Shown here piece after piece: positions 51,538 through 60,398 of a stretch of 64,000 nt of DNA. Numbering within the stretch: the stretch's first letter is position 1; each line of letters begins with the position of its first letter. The translations under genes and the position numbers were made by a program. Source of the stretch: Pontimicrobium aquaticum. Lineage in GTDB: Bacteria; Bacteroidota; Bacteroidia; Flavobacteriales; Flavobacteriaceae. The DNA lies in contig NZ_SUPL01000006.1 of assembly GCF_005047595.1 (NCBI RefSeq), positions 239,653 through 303,652 of the forward strand. The letters are read 5' to 3'. The notes beneath the pieces are model-generated. The model ran no database searches, had not been told where the DNA came from, and saw only the letters and a list, made by a program, of their open reading frames with translations.

Positions 51538-54390
51538 TTACTTACTTAAATACATTTTACGTCTAGAATATAAATCGTAAAACTCGTCGTCTTTTAAACT
51601 ATCAATAAATAAAATACTCTCTCCAGTACTCTTCATCTCTGGTCCTAATTGCTTATTCACGTTAGGAAATTTATTAAATGAAAACACAGGTTGTTTAATA
51701 GCATAACCCTCTAATTGTGGGTTAAAGTTAAAGTCTGTTACTTTGTTTTTTCCAAGCATCACTTTAGTTGCATAATTTACATAAGGCTCACCATAAGCTT
51801 TTGCAATAAATGGCACTGTACGAGAAGCTCTTGGATTTGCTTCTATGATATATACCATATCATCTTTTATAGCAAATTGAATATTTATTAATCCAACTGT
51901 ATTTAATGCCAATGCAATTTTCTTGGTATGATCTTTAATTTGCTGCATTACTAAATCCCCTAAATTAAATGGTGGTAAGGTTGCATTACTATCACCTGAA
52001 TGTATTCCACAAGGTTCTATATGCTCCATTATACCAATAATGTAAACGTTTTCACCATCGCAAATAGCATCCGCTTCAGCTTCAATAGCACCATCTAAAT
52101 AATGATCTAATAATAGTTTATTGTTTGGAATTTTTCGCAATAAATCTACTACATGTTCCTCTAATTCTTCCTTATTAATTACAATTTTCATTCCTTGACC
52201 TCCCAAAACGTAAGAAGGACGAACTAAAATTGGAAAATCTAATTTATCAGCAACAGCTAAAGCTTCATCAGCTGTTTCGGCTGTATCAAATTCTGGATAA
52301 GGAATGTTTAACTCTTTTAATAGTGTTGAAAAACTTCCTCTATCTTCGGCTAAATCTAATGCTTGGTAGCTAGTTCCTAGTACTTTGATACCGTATCTAT
52401 CTAGCTTTTCAGCAAGTTTTAAAGCGGTTTGCCCTCCTAACTGTACAATGACACCTTCTGGATTTTCGTGGCGTATAATATCGTAAATGTGTTCCCAGAA
52501 TACTGGTTCGAAATATAATTTATCGGCAGTATCAAAATCGGTTGAAACAGTTTCAGGATTACAGTTAATCATGATGGTTTCATAACCACATTCAGCAGCA
52601 GCCAATACACCATGTACACAACAATAATCAAACTCGATTCCTTGACCAATTCTGTTAGGTCCAGAACCAAGAACTATAATTTTCTTTTTATCGGTTACAA
52701 TACTTTCGTTATCTGAATATCGTTTTCCATCAGCAGTTTCAACTTCATTTTCAAACGTTGAATAATAATACGGCGTTTTGGCTTCAAATTCGGCCGCACA
52801 AGTATCTACAAGCTTATATACACGATTGACATTCATTTCATCACGCTTATTATACACCTGACTTTCTAGGCAACCAAGCATATGCGCTATTTGTCTGTCG
52901 CCATACCCTTTTTGCTTTGCTTCAAGCAATAGTTCGCGCTCAATAGTATTTATTGTGAAGGTCGATATTTCTTTCTCAAGAAGGTATAGCTCTTCATATT
53001 GCTTTAAAAACCACATGTCAATTTTTGTGATTTCATGAATTCTACTTAAAGGAATTCCCATTTGTATGGCATCGTAAATTACAAACACTCGATCCCAACT
53101 TGCATACTTTAATTTGCTAATAATTTGGTCATAATCTTTATAGCCTTTACCATCTGCGCCTAGTCCGTTTCTTTTTATTTCAAGTGATTGTGTTGCTTTA
53201 TGAAGAGCTTCTTGAAACGAGCGTCCAATTCCCATGACTTCTCCTACCGATTTCATTTGTAATCCTAGAGTTCTATCTGAACCTTCAAACTTATCGAAGT
53301 TCCAGCGAGGAATTTTTACAATAACATAATCTAACGTTGGTTCAAATAACGCAGAGGTAGATTTTGTGATTTGATTTTCTAGTTCATCTAAATGATAACC
53401 AATAGCTAATTTTGCCGCAATTTTAGCAATAGGATACCCTGTTGCTTTACTTGCTAATGCGGATGAGCGCGATACACGAGGGTTAATCTCAATAGCAATG
53501 ATATCTTCGTTCTCGTCTGGACTCACCGCAAACTGCACATTACATCCTCCTGCAAAGTCACCAATACTACGCATCATATGAATGGCCATATCACGCATTT
53601 TTTGGTAAGTTCTATCACTTAGCGTCATTGCTGGTGCGACTGTAATAGAATCTCCAGTATGAATTCCCATTGGATCCATATTTTCAATAGAACAGATAAT
53701 TACGACATTATCATTGGCATCACGTAACAATTCCAGTTCGTACTCTTTCCAGCCTATTAAGGCTTTATCTATCATAACTTCATGAATTGGAGACACTTCT
53801 AATCCACGTGTTAGCAATTCATCAAAATCTTCTTCTTTATAAACAAATGAAGCTCCAGCTCCACCTAAGGTAAATGATGCTCTAATTACTAAAGGAAAAC
53901 CAAATTCCTGAGCAATTTCTTTACCTTTTAGGTATGATGTTGCAGTAGCTTGAGGTGCCATTGGCACTCCAATTTTTAGCATCAATTCTCTAAACTGCTC
54001 TCTATCTTCAGTAATATTTATTGCATCAATATCAACACCAATGATTTCTACTCCAAAATCTTCCCAAATGCCTTTTTCATCTGCTTCAATACATAAATTC
54101 AAAGCTGTTTGTCCACCCATTGTTGGCAATACAGCATCAATTTGTGGATGCTCTTTAAGTATTTTTACAATGGACTTGGTGTTTAAAGGCAGCAAATACA
54201 CGTGATCTGCCATAGATGGGTCAGTCATAATTGTTGCAGGATTCGAGTTAATTAAAACAGTTTCTATTCCATCTTCACGAAGTGAACGAAGTGCTTGAGA
54301 ACCAGAATAATCGAATTCGCATGCTTGTCCAATAATAATTGGACCAGAACCTATAATTAAAATGGAGTTTAAATCTTTTCTTTTCGGCAT
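51538..54390 (-). CDS. carB: Carbamoyl-phosphate synthase large subunit, without the C-terminal allosteric domain
   Basis: 950 residues. Two homologous ATP-grasp halves: the first from SILIIGSGPIIIGQACEFDYSGSQA, the second from KKIIVLGSGPNRIGQGIEFDYCCVH (about 570). Both ATP sites and the oligomerisation region between them are present. The protein ends at about the point where the MGS-like allosteric domain would begin; E. coli CarB is 1073 residues. This shorter form appears to be usual in this group (from memory). It makes carbamoyl phosphate for arginine and pyrimidines; without MGS it should lack UMP/ornithine control. Confidence 0.95.
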   Translation of the reverse strand: MPKRKDLNSILIIGSGPIIIGQACEFDYSGSQALRSLREDGIETVLINSNPATIMTDPSMADHVYLLPLNTKSIVKILKEHPQIDAVLPTMGGQTALNLCIEADEKGIWEDFGVEIIGVDIDAINITEDREQFRELMLKIGVPMAPQATATSYLKGKEIAQEFGFPLVIRASFTLGGAGASFVYKEEDFDELLTRGLEVSPIHEVMIDKALIGWKEYELELLRDANDNVVIICSIENMDPMGIHTGDSITVAPAMTLSDRTYQKMRDMAIHMMRSIGDFAGGCNVQFAVSPDENEDIIAIEINPRVSRSSALASKATGYPIAKIAAKLAIGYHLDELENQITKSTSALFEPTLDYVIVKIPRWNFDKFEGSDRTLGLQMKSVGEVMGIGRSFQEALHKATQSLEIKRNGLGADGKGYKDYDQIISKLKYASWDRVFVIYDAIQMGIPLSRIHEITKIDMWFLKQYEELYLLEKEISTFTINTIERELLLEAKQKGYGDRQIAHMLGCLESQVYNKRDEMNVNRVYKLVDTCAAEFEAKTPYYYSTFENEVETADGKRYSDNESIVTDKKKIIVLGSGPNRIGQGIEFDYCCVHGVLAAAECGYETIMINCNPETVSTDFDTADKLYFEPVFWEHIYDIIRHENPEGVIVQLGGQTALKLAEKLDRYGIKVLGTSYQALDLAEDRGSFSTLLKELNIPYPEFDTAETADEALAVADKLDFPILVRPSYVLGGQGMKIVINKEELEEHVVDLLRKIPNNKLLLDHYLDGAIEAEADAICDGENVYIIGIMEHIEPCGIHSGDSNATLPPFNLGDLVMQQIKDHTKKIALALNTVGLINIQFAIKDDMVYIIEANPRASRTVPFIAKAYGEPYVNYATKVMLGKNKVTDFNFNPQLEGYAIKQPVFSFNKFPNVNKQLGPEMKSTGESILFIDSLKDDEFYDLYSRRKMYLSK

Positions 54391-54440
54391 TGTTTATAAT
54401 TTATTTAAAAATTTTTCAAAAATAATTAACGACAGGATAT

Positions 54441-54470
54441 AAAAAAAGGCGTTACAACCAGTAACACCTT
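54441..54470 (-). terminator. Terminator after rpmH
   Basis: GGCGTTAC pairs with GTAACACC (one G-U), loop AACCA, and the minus-strand reading has a T-run after it. It separates rpmH from carB. Confidence 0.75.
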
Positions 54471-54494
54471 TAATATATTAACAATTGTTAATCA

Positions 54495-54653
54495 TTATTT
54501 TTTATGTCTTAATTCTGAAGATACAGATAATTTCTTTCTTCCCTTAGCTCTTCTACGTGCAAGGACTTTTCTACCATTAGCAGAAGCCATTCTTTCTCTA
54601 AAACCATGCTTGTTTCTTCTCTTTCTTTTTGATGGTTGAAACGTTCTTTTCAT
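54495..54653 (-). CDS. rpmH: 50S ribosomal protein L34
   Basis: 52 residues, from ATG 54653 to TAA 54495. [23 protein letters not shown] and [19 protein letters not shown] are the L34 signature. It is a very basic protein of the large ribosomal subunit. Unlike the common bacterial order, rnpA and dnaA are not beside it here. Confidence 0.97.
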   Translation of the reverse strand: MKRTFQPSKRKRRNKHGFRERMASANGRKVLARRRAKGRKKLSVSSELRHKK

Positions 54654-54787
54654 TTTAATATATCTTTAATAATCTTCTTAAATATCTTTTTGTTCACACT
54701 TTTATGTCTCCAAAAGTGCGGCGCAAATATACAAAGCCTTTTTTATTTGACAAACCTAAATTTAAAAATATTTTTAATTGTTTTTAC

Positions 54788-54795
54788 TACCTTTG
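54788..54795 (+). promoter_or_regulatory. -7 element of the TPR membrane protein gene
   Basis: TACCTTTG fits TAnnTTTG and lies 24 bases before ATG 54820. A -33 TTG is not clear at the usual distance, so the site is likely but unproven. Confidence 0.5.
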
Positions 54796-54819
54796 CAATC
54801 TTAAATTTAAACACACGAA

Positions 54820-55398
54820 ATGTACAATAAAAATATTAAGTTAATTCTTGCAGTTTTAATCTTTGGATACGCTATTTATCAATTTGTTGAAGGCTTTATT
54901 GGTAATGGTATTATGTATGTTTTATTATCGTCTATCTTTTTATTTTTATATTTTAAAAATGAATTTATCCTGTTGGCATTTTTAAAATTAAGAAAACAAG
55001 ACTTTGATGGCGCCAAAAAATGGCTAGATAAAATTAAAAATCCTAAATCTGCTTTAACCAAAAAGCAACAAGGTTATTATAACTACTTAAATGGTATTAT
55101 GGTATCTCAAACCAATATGAATGAGGCAGAAAAATATTTTAAAAATGCTGTTGCTTTAGGATTATCTATGGATCATGATATGGCTATGGCTAAATTAAAT
55201 TTAGCAGGCATTGCTTTTAGCAAACGTCGTAAACAAGAAGCACAAAAGCTATTAAGTGAGGCACAAAAGCTTGATAAGCGTAATATGTTAGCTGACCAAA
55301 TAAAAATGATGAAGCAACAATTTAAGAAAGCTTCTATACCTAATCAGCATTATGGAAGTCCTACGTCGTCAAGACAACATCGTAAAAGTAGAAGATAA
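54820..55398 (+). CDS. Membrane protein with TPR-like helices
   Basis: 192 residues. Two N-terminal membrane helices (about 6-46), then TPR-like repeats including KQQGYYNYLNGIMVSQTNMNEAEKYFKNAVALGLSMDHDMAMAKLNLAGIAFSKRRKQEAQKLLSEAQKLDK and a basic tail RQHRKSRR. Probably a scaffold on the inner face of the membrane. Function unknown. It is convergent with cls. Confidence 0.72.
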   Translation: MYNKNIKLILAVLIFGYAIYQFVEGFIGNGIMYVLLSSIFLFLYFKNEFILLAFLKLRKQDFDGAKKWLDKIKNPKSALTKKQQGYYNYLNGIMVSQTNMNEAEKYFKNAVALGLSMDHDMAMAKLNLAGIAFSKRRKQEAQKLLSEAQKLDKRNMLADQIKMMKQQFKKASIPNQHYGSPTSSRQHRKSRR

Positions 55399-55403
55399 AA
55401 CTA

Positions 55404-56855
55404 TTAGAGTAAAGGTGCCCAAAGCCTGCAAAACGATTCTTTTATCTTATTTAATCTTGGTCTTTTTTTCCAAGAGTTATAATCAACCTCTTCGCAGTCC
55501 TCTATGTCTAACATAAACTGTTTTTTAAGTTTATTAGAGACACCTTCGTCATAGACTAGTGCATTGACTTCAAAATTAATATTGAAGCTTCTGTAGTCCA
55601 TATTAGCTGTTCCTACTGAGGAAAAAACATCATCAATCACCATTGTTTTTGCATGTACAAAGCCTTTGCTATATCTATATACTTTAACGTTTGCCTCCAA
55701 TAACTTTTCAATATATGAATTGGTAGCGTATTGCGCAGTCCAAGAGTCAGAGCTTTTTGGTATAATAATACGCACATCTATATCGCACCTTGCTGCAACT
55801 TGAATTGCTGTAATAATTTCATCATTTGGGATAAAGTAAGGTGTTGTTATATATACATAGTCTTCGGCATTAGTTATAGCTGTAAATATAGCTTCCATAA
55901 TATTAGCCCAATCTGAATCTGGTCCACTAGAAGCTATTTGTATGCCTAATTTGTTATTAAGTTTTGTGCTTGAAAATAAACTATTAGTAATTTTTAAATT
56001 GTTATTTGACACGAATTGCCAAGTAGTTAAAAACAATATTTGCAATGATTTAACAGCTTCACCTTTTATTCTTAAATGTGTGTCACGCCAAAATATTTTA
56101 TCTGTTTCATAGTTCATATAGTTATCAGATATATTCATTCCGCCTACATAGCCTATTTCTCCGTCAATGACTACAATTTTTCTATGGTTTCGGTAATTCA
56201 TCTTACCAGTAAATTGATTAAAAAGTACAGGCATAAAAGGGTAAAACTCAACACCACTTTCTGACATTTGTTGTCGTGCCTTCTTCGAAATTTTGCTTCC
56301 AACATCATCAAAAGAGACTCTTACTTTTATACCTTCTTTAGCTTTTTTACATAATGCAGAAATGACTTTACCTCCAATAGTATCATCTTTCAAAATGTAA
56401 TACTCTAAGTGAATATGATGCGTTGCTTGTTGTATATCTTCAATTAAATATTTAAACTTTTCTTCTCCATTAAACAGAATATTTACTTGATTATGTATGG
56501 TTAGCTTAGTCTTCTCGTTATTGTGCAGTAGCTTAATGAGTTTATTTTTCTCATCTAATAACTCATCTATTTTTTGAAGCACATTGGGTTGTAACTCTAA
56601 TTCTTGTTCTACTTCTTTAATAACCGTTCGGTTACGAATATTTTTCCGATTAAATATTTTTGTTTTGCGATATTCTTGACCAAAAAAGTAATAGACTAAC
56701 AACCCTAAAAAAGGGAATATCGCCAACATGAGAATATAGGAATATGTTTTATTTGGATTCCTATTTTTTTGAATAATTACAAGGGCTGCCGAAATTGCAA
56801 TAGCATAATTTAAAAATATAAGTATGCTCCAAAAATTATCCTTAATAAATGTCAC
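55404..56855 (-). CDS. cls: Cardiolipin synthase (PLD family)
   Basis: 483 residues. Two N-terminal membrane helices (FWSILIFLNYAIAISAALVII and YILMLAIFPFLGLLVYYFFG), and two HKD motifs: HRKIVVIDGEIGYVGGMN (about 221) and HAKTMVIDDVFSSVGTANMDYRS (about 400). It joins two phosphatidylglycerols, or PG and PE, into cardiolipin in the inner membrane. It follows the transglycosylase gene by three bases. Confidence 0.94.
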   Translation of the reverse strand: MTFIKDNFWSILIFLNYAIAISAALVIIQKNRNPNKTYSYILMLAIFPFLGLLVYYFFGQEYRKTKIFNRKNIRNRTVIKEVEQELELQPNVLQKIDELLDEKNKLIKLLHNNEKTKLTIHNQVNILFNGEEKFKYLIEDIQQATHHIHLEYYILKDDTIGGKVISALCKKAKEGIKVRVSFDDVGSKISKKARQQMSESGVEFYPFMPVLFNQFTGKMNYRNHRKIVVIDGEIGYVGGMNISDNYMNYETDKIFWRDTHLRIKGEAVKSLQILFLTTWQFVSNNNLKITNSLFSSTKLNNKLGIQIASSGPDSDWANIMEAIFTAITNAEDYVYITTPYFIPNDEIITAIQVAARCDIDVRIIIPKSSDSWTAQYATNSYIEKLLEANVKVYRYSKGFVHAKTMVIDDVFSSVGTANMDYRSFNINFEVNALVYDEGVSNKLKKQFMLDIEDCEEVDYNSWKKRPRLNKIKESFCRLWAPLL

Positions 56856-56858
56856 TAT

Positions 56859-57788
56859 TTAAGGCTTTGAGTAATAACCTTTTTCTGGAATTTCTATAAA
56901 ATATTCTTTGCGTGATTTATTATTAAGATGTGGTTGTCTTAACCAAGGATTGTGCAGCTTTAATATTTTGTAGTTTATGCCTAGTTTTTCTGAAAACTCA
57001 ACAAAATCAGTTACAGCAGTATCAACAGCTACTTTATATGTTGGGATAGGTTTGTATAAATCTTTGTGCCTAAAGTTAAATCCGTATTTATCTGGATGAT
57101 TTAAAATTTCTTTTAAAGCTACAATTCTAAACATATAGCGTCCAGTCTCCTCACCTAGCAACAAATCGTAATAATCGGTTACATTTTGTTCTTTTAAACG
57201 CCTTGCTATTCCTGCTTTTCCAGCATTATAAGATGCCGCTGCAAGTGTCCAGGTTCCAAAACGTTCTTTGGCTTCCAGTAGGTATTTACAAGCAACTTCG
57301 GTAGCTTTTTCAAGATTATAACGTTCATCGACATTAGCATTGATTTCCAATCCGTTTTCTCGCCCTGTAGCTTTCATTATTTGCCAAACACCTCTTGCTC
57401 CTGCAGGAGATACAGCGTTTGTTAATCCGCTTTCTATTACTGCTAAATACTTAAAATCGTTTGGTATGCCATGCTTTTCAAGAATAGGCTCTATAATTGG
57501 AAAAGCTTTATTAGCACGCTTAAACATTAATAAAGCGTTAGACTGCCAATACGTATTAACAAGAAGTTCTCTGTCCATTCGTTCTAAAATATCAGGATCT
57601 TCTAATGGGAGTGCTTCTCCTGCAAAATCTAAATTTTCAGGAACATTCAGGGCATAAACATTATAGTCGTTTATGATTTTCTTTTCTAAATTTTCATCAC
57701 TTGGAGCATCTTGAACTGCAAAAACCAACAATCCAGATAAACTTATTAATCCAAGACATGCTAAAATATTTTTTATTGTCTTCATCAT
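56859..57788 (-). CDS. Lytic transglycosylase (SLT domain)
   Basis: 309 residues, N-terminal signal or anchor (about 7-25). The SLT domain (about 105-230) has the catalytic Glu in FKYLAVIESGLTNAVSPAGARGVWQIMKATG and the later AAASYNAGKAG. A C-terminal tail may hold a partial LysM-like segment (YKVAVDTAVTDFVEFSEKLGINYKILKLHNPWL). It cleaves peptidoglycan. Together with cls it forms a probable two-gene envelope unit. Confidence 0.9.
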   Translation of the reverse strand: MMKTIKNILACLGLISLSGLLVFAVQDAPSDENLEKKIINDYNVYALNVPENLDFAGEALPLEDPDILERMDRELLVNTYWQSNALLMFKRANKAFPIIEPILEKHGIPNDFKYLAVIESGLTNAVSPAGARGVWQIMKATGRENGLEINANVDERYNLEKATEVACKYLLEAKERFGTWTLAAASYNAGKAGIARRLKEQNVTDYYDLLLGEETGRYMFRIVALKEILNHPDKYGFNFRHKDLYKPIPTYKVAVDTAVTDFVEFSEKLGINYKILKLHNPWLRQPHLNNKSRKEYFIEIPEKGYYSKP

Positions 57789-57843
57789 TTATAAAAAGTT
57801 TATTTGGTCTAAAATAATGAAAAAACTGAAACTGCAATAAATT

Positions 57844-58506
57844 TTAACTAAGAATCAATTCTGGCAAGTGTGTATTAAACCACTTGTATTTATTAATAAT
57901 CATTACATGCGTTCCTCCTTTTACTGTAATGCAATTTGTAATATGTTTTATTGGAAATACTGGATCTTTATCTCCATGAATATGTATAATACCTGGTATT
58001 ACTTCTTCCTGTTCCCAACACATCATATTATGAATAGCCCAATCTAAGTACCTTTTATCATTAACCGACAAGTACTTTTTATACAATTTAACACGTTTTT
58101 TTATGGTTTCACCAAAGGCGTATTTGGCAAACGAATCGAAATTACCAACAAACTGCGTAGGCAACAATTTATAGGCCTTTGTAGCTTTTGCTAACTTCAT
58201 TTTTATAGGTAGTTCATGCTTAGTTTTTACACTTGACACAATAATGAGTTTTTTTAATTTTAAAAATTTACTCATCTCTTGAACTAACACGCCTCCAAAC
58301 GACACACCAAGTAACACCACATCATCATACTCTATTTTACTAGACATACGCTTTGCATAAGTTACCAAGGTTTCATTAGGTTGAGGTATCACCCATTCCA
58401 ACAAATGTATCATGAATTTATCTTCAGGTAGTTTGATAAATTCAAAAATTGAAGGGTTCGCTGCCATTCCAGGCATGAAGTAAACATGTATTAACTCTTG
58501 GTTCAT
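57844..58506 (-). CDS. Alpha/beta hydrolase
   Basis: 220 residues. The nucleophile elbow is VLLGVSFGGVLVQEM (G-x-S-x-G, Ser about 84), with a catalytic Asp candidate in IHGDKDPVFPI (about 174) and a His in KGGTHVMIIN (about 196). The N-terminus HVYFMPGMAANPSIFEFIKL has the HG-like oxyanion region. Probably a cytosolic esterase or thioesterase; substrate unknown. Confidence 0.82.
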   Translation of the reverse strand: MNQELIHVYFMPGMAANPSIFEFIKLPEDKFMIHLLEWVIPQPNETLVTYAKRMSSKIEYDDVVLLGVSFGGVLVQEMSKFLKLKKLIIVSSVKTKHELPIKMKLAKATKAYKLLPTQFVGNFDSFAKYAFGETIKKRVKLYKKYLSVNDKRYLDWAIHNMMCWEQEEVIPGIIHIHGDKDPVFPIKHITNCITVKGGTHVMIINKYKWFNTHLPELILS

Positions 58507-58551
58507 ATGTAATTAAGCCACTGTTTATAAGGTTTATAATGATTTTTTTAG

Positions 58552-58559
58552 TAACTTTG
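58552..58559 (+). promoter_or_regulatory. -7 element of the GNAT-like gene
   Basis: TAACTTTG (TAnnTTTG) lies 53 bases before ATG 58613. No clear -33 TTG is seen. Confidence 0.5.
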
Positions 58560-58612
58560 CATGACAAAACTATACAAAATAGTTCTTTCTCCATTGAATA
58601 AACAAACTAATT

Positions 58613-58909
58613 ATGATAGATGCAGCTGAACTTATTGACAACACCTTTTTAAGACAATTTCAACTAGACGTTGAAGGGGATTTAGCAACTATTGAATATT
58701 CTTTACAAGACCGAAAGATTTTTTTAACAAAACTTACTGTTCCAGAAAGTGTTACAGACGATGTATTTGTTGAGGATTTTTTAAAGCTGGTTATGGAAAA
58801 TATTCAAGACAGAAACATTAGTGTGGTACCAACAAGCCCACCAATTGCTAAATTTATTAGAAGAAACAGGCGCTATAAAAGCATGTTGCCTGTTGGTGTA
58901 CGAATTTAA
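58613..58909 (+). CDS. Small GNAT-like N-acetyltransferase
   Basis: 98 residues, similar to the short YjdJ-type (COG2388) GNAT proteins: beta strands ATIEYSLQDRKIFLTKLTVPESV, then a final segment VVPTSPPIAKFIRRNRRYKSMLPVG where the last basic stretch would hold CoA. The lack of a full classical GNAT loop is normal for this group. Substrate unknown. It converges on mtaB. Confidence 0.75.
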   Translation: MIDAAELIDNTFLRQFQLDVEGDLATIEYSLQDRKIFLTKLTVPESVTDDVFVEDFLKLVMENIQDRNISVVPTSPPIAKFIRRNRRYKSMLPVGVRI

Positions 58910-58910
58910 T

Positions 58911-58938
58911 AAAAAAGTGACTTTTGAGTCACTTTTTT
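58911..58938. terminator. Terminator between GNAT-like gene and mtaB
   Basis: AAAAAAGTGAC (58911-58921) pairs with GTCACTTTTTT (58928-58938) around a six-base loop; convergent genes on both sides. Confidence 0.88.
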
Positions 58939-58940
58939 AG

Positions 58941-60275
58941 TTATAACACCTTAACAGCCGCATTCAGAAAACTAAAACGCACTAAACCGTCTTCGTCAAT
59001 TTCTGTAAGCTCTATCTTATGTAAAGTATTAACTAGTTCAGGGTTCCAAGGTGTTTTTACCTTAATATAATTTTCGGTAAACCCGTGAATGTAACCTTCT
59101 TTATTTTCACTTTCAAATAATACTGTTCTCGTTGTGTTAAGTTGGCTTTCATAAAACGCACGACGTTTTTTAACTGATAAGCCTCGTAACATTTTACTAC
59201 GCTTGGAGCGTACATTTTTAGAAACAACGCCATCCATCGATGCCGCTAGCGTATTATCCCTTTCAGAATAAGTAAACACATGTAAATAAGAAATATCTAA
59301 CTCTGTAAGGAAATTATAGGTTTCCAAAAAATGTTCGTCTGTTTCTCCTGGAAACCCAACTATAACATCTACACCTATACATGCATGAGGCATTACTTGT
59401 TTTATTTTATTGACACGATCAACATATAACTCACGTAAATAGCGACGACGCATTAATTTTAACAACTCGTTGCTTCCACTTTGTAAGGGAATATGAAAAT
59501 GTGGTACAAACGTCTTGCTGTTTGAAACAAAATCTATAGTCTCGTTTTTAAGAAGATTAGGTTCTATGGACGATATTCGCAAACGCTCAATACCTTCAAC
59601 TTCATCTAAAGCCTGAACTAACTCGTAAAAAGTATGTTCATGCTTTTTATTTCCAAACTCCCCTTTACCATAATCACCAATATTAACTCCTGTAAGTACA
59701 ATTTCCTTAATATTTTGCTCAGAAATTTCTTTAGCATTCTTTAAAACATTTGCTAAAGTATCGCTTCTAGAAATCCCTCTTGCTAACGGAATTGTACAGT
59801 AAGTACACTTGTAATCACAGCCATCTTGCACTTTTAAAAAAGCACGCGTACGATCGCCTATCGAGTAACTACCAACATAGAAATCGGCATCTTCAATTTC
59901 GCATGAATGCACTTCTCCAAAATCATTCTTAGTTAAATCGTTTAAATAATCGGTAATTTTAAACTTCTCAGTGGCTCCAAGCACCAAGTCCACACCATTA
60001 ACATCTGCTAAGGTTTCTGGTTTTAGCTGTGCATAACAACCAATAGCCGCAATAAATGCGTCAGGGTTTGCTTTTTGTGCTTGCTTTACAATGGTTTTAA
60101 ATCGTTTGTCTGCATTTTCGGTTACAGAACACGTATTTATTACATAAATATCTGCAGCTTCAGAAAAGTCAACACGATCAAATCCTTCACTTTTAAAACT
60201 TCTTGCAATTGTAGAGGTTTCTGAAAAGTTAAGTTTACAACCAAGTGTATAAAAAGCGACTTTTTTTCGTTCCAT
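58941..60275 (-). CDS. mtaB: tRNA (N6-threonylcarbamoyladenosine(37)-C2)-methylthiotransferase
   Basis: 444 residues. UPF0004 domain with cysteines in TLGCKLNFSET, NTCSVTENADKR and IGCYAQ, then the radical-SAM motif DGCDYKCTYCTIPLARG (about 150-166), a radical-SAM barrel, and a C-terminal TRAM-like region. It adds a methylthio group to t6A37 of tRNA. All three iron-sulfur-binding cysteines in C-x3-C-x2-C form are present. Confidence 0.95.
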   Translation of the reverse strand: MERKKVAFYTLGCKLNFSETSTIARSFKSEGFDRVDFSEAADIYVINTCSVTENADKRFKTIVKQAQKANPDAFIAAIGCYAQLKPETLADVNGVDLVLGATEKFKITDYLNDLTKNDFGEVHSCEIEDADFYVGSYSIGDRTRAFLKVQDGCDYKCTYCTIPLARGISRSDTLANVLKNAKEISEQNIKEIVLTGVNIGDYGKGEFGNKKHEHTFYELVQALDEVEGIERLRISSIEPNLLKNETIDFVSNSKTFVPHFHIPLQSGSNELLKLMRRRYLRELYVDRVNKIKQVMPHACIGVDVIVGFPGETDEHFLETYNFLTELDISYLHVFTYSERDNTLAASMDGVVSKNVRSKRSKMLRGLSVKKRRAFYESQLNTTRTVLFESENKEGYIHGFTENYIKVKTPWNPELVNTLHKIELTEIDEDGLVRFSFLNAAVKVL

Positions 60276-60279
60276 AAAT

Positions 60280-60304
60280 TGTCATCCTGAACTTGTTTCA
60301 GGAT
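60280..60304. repeat. Single-hairpin TGTCA-tipped repeat
   Basis: TGTCATCCTGAA and TTCAGGAT give an eight-base stem (60284-60291/60297-60304) with a CTTGT loop. It lies between divergent mtaB and peptide-binding genes, just upstream of a -7 element, so it may affect the promoter. Confidence 0.65.
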
Positions 60305-60317
60305 CTTTTAAAAAAAT

Positions 60318-60325
60318 TATCTTTG
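60318..60325 (+). promoter_or_regulatory. -7 element of the peptide-binding lipoprotein gene
   Basis: TATCTTTG (TAnnTTTG) lies 73 bases before ATG 60399. A TTG at 60293-60295 is about five bases further upstream than ideal for a -33 element. Confidence 0.5.
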
Positions 60326-60398
60326 CACAACAAAAAGTTTCCTGATTTTGAAGGAATAACGGATTATTGAGCGTGCAAATTTACAATATATAAGCCAA

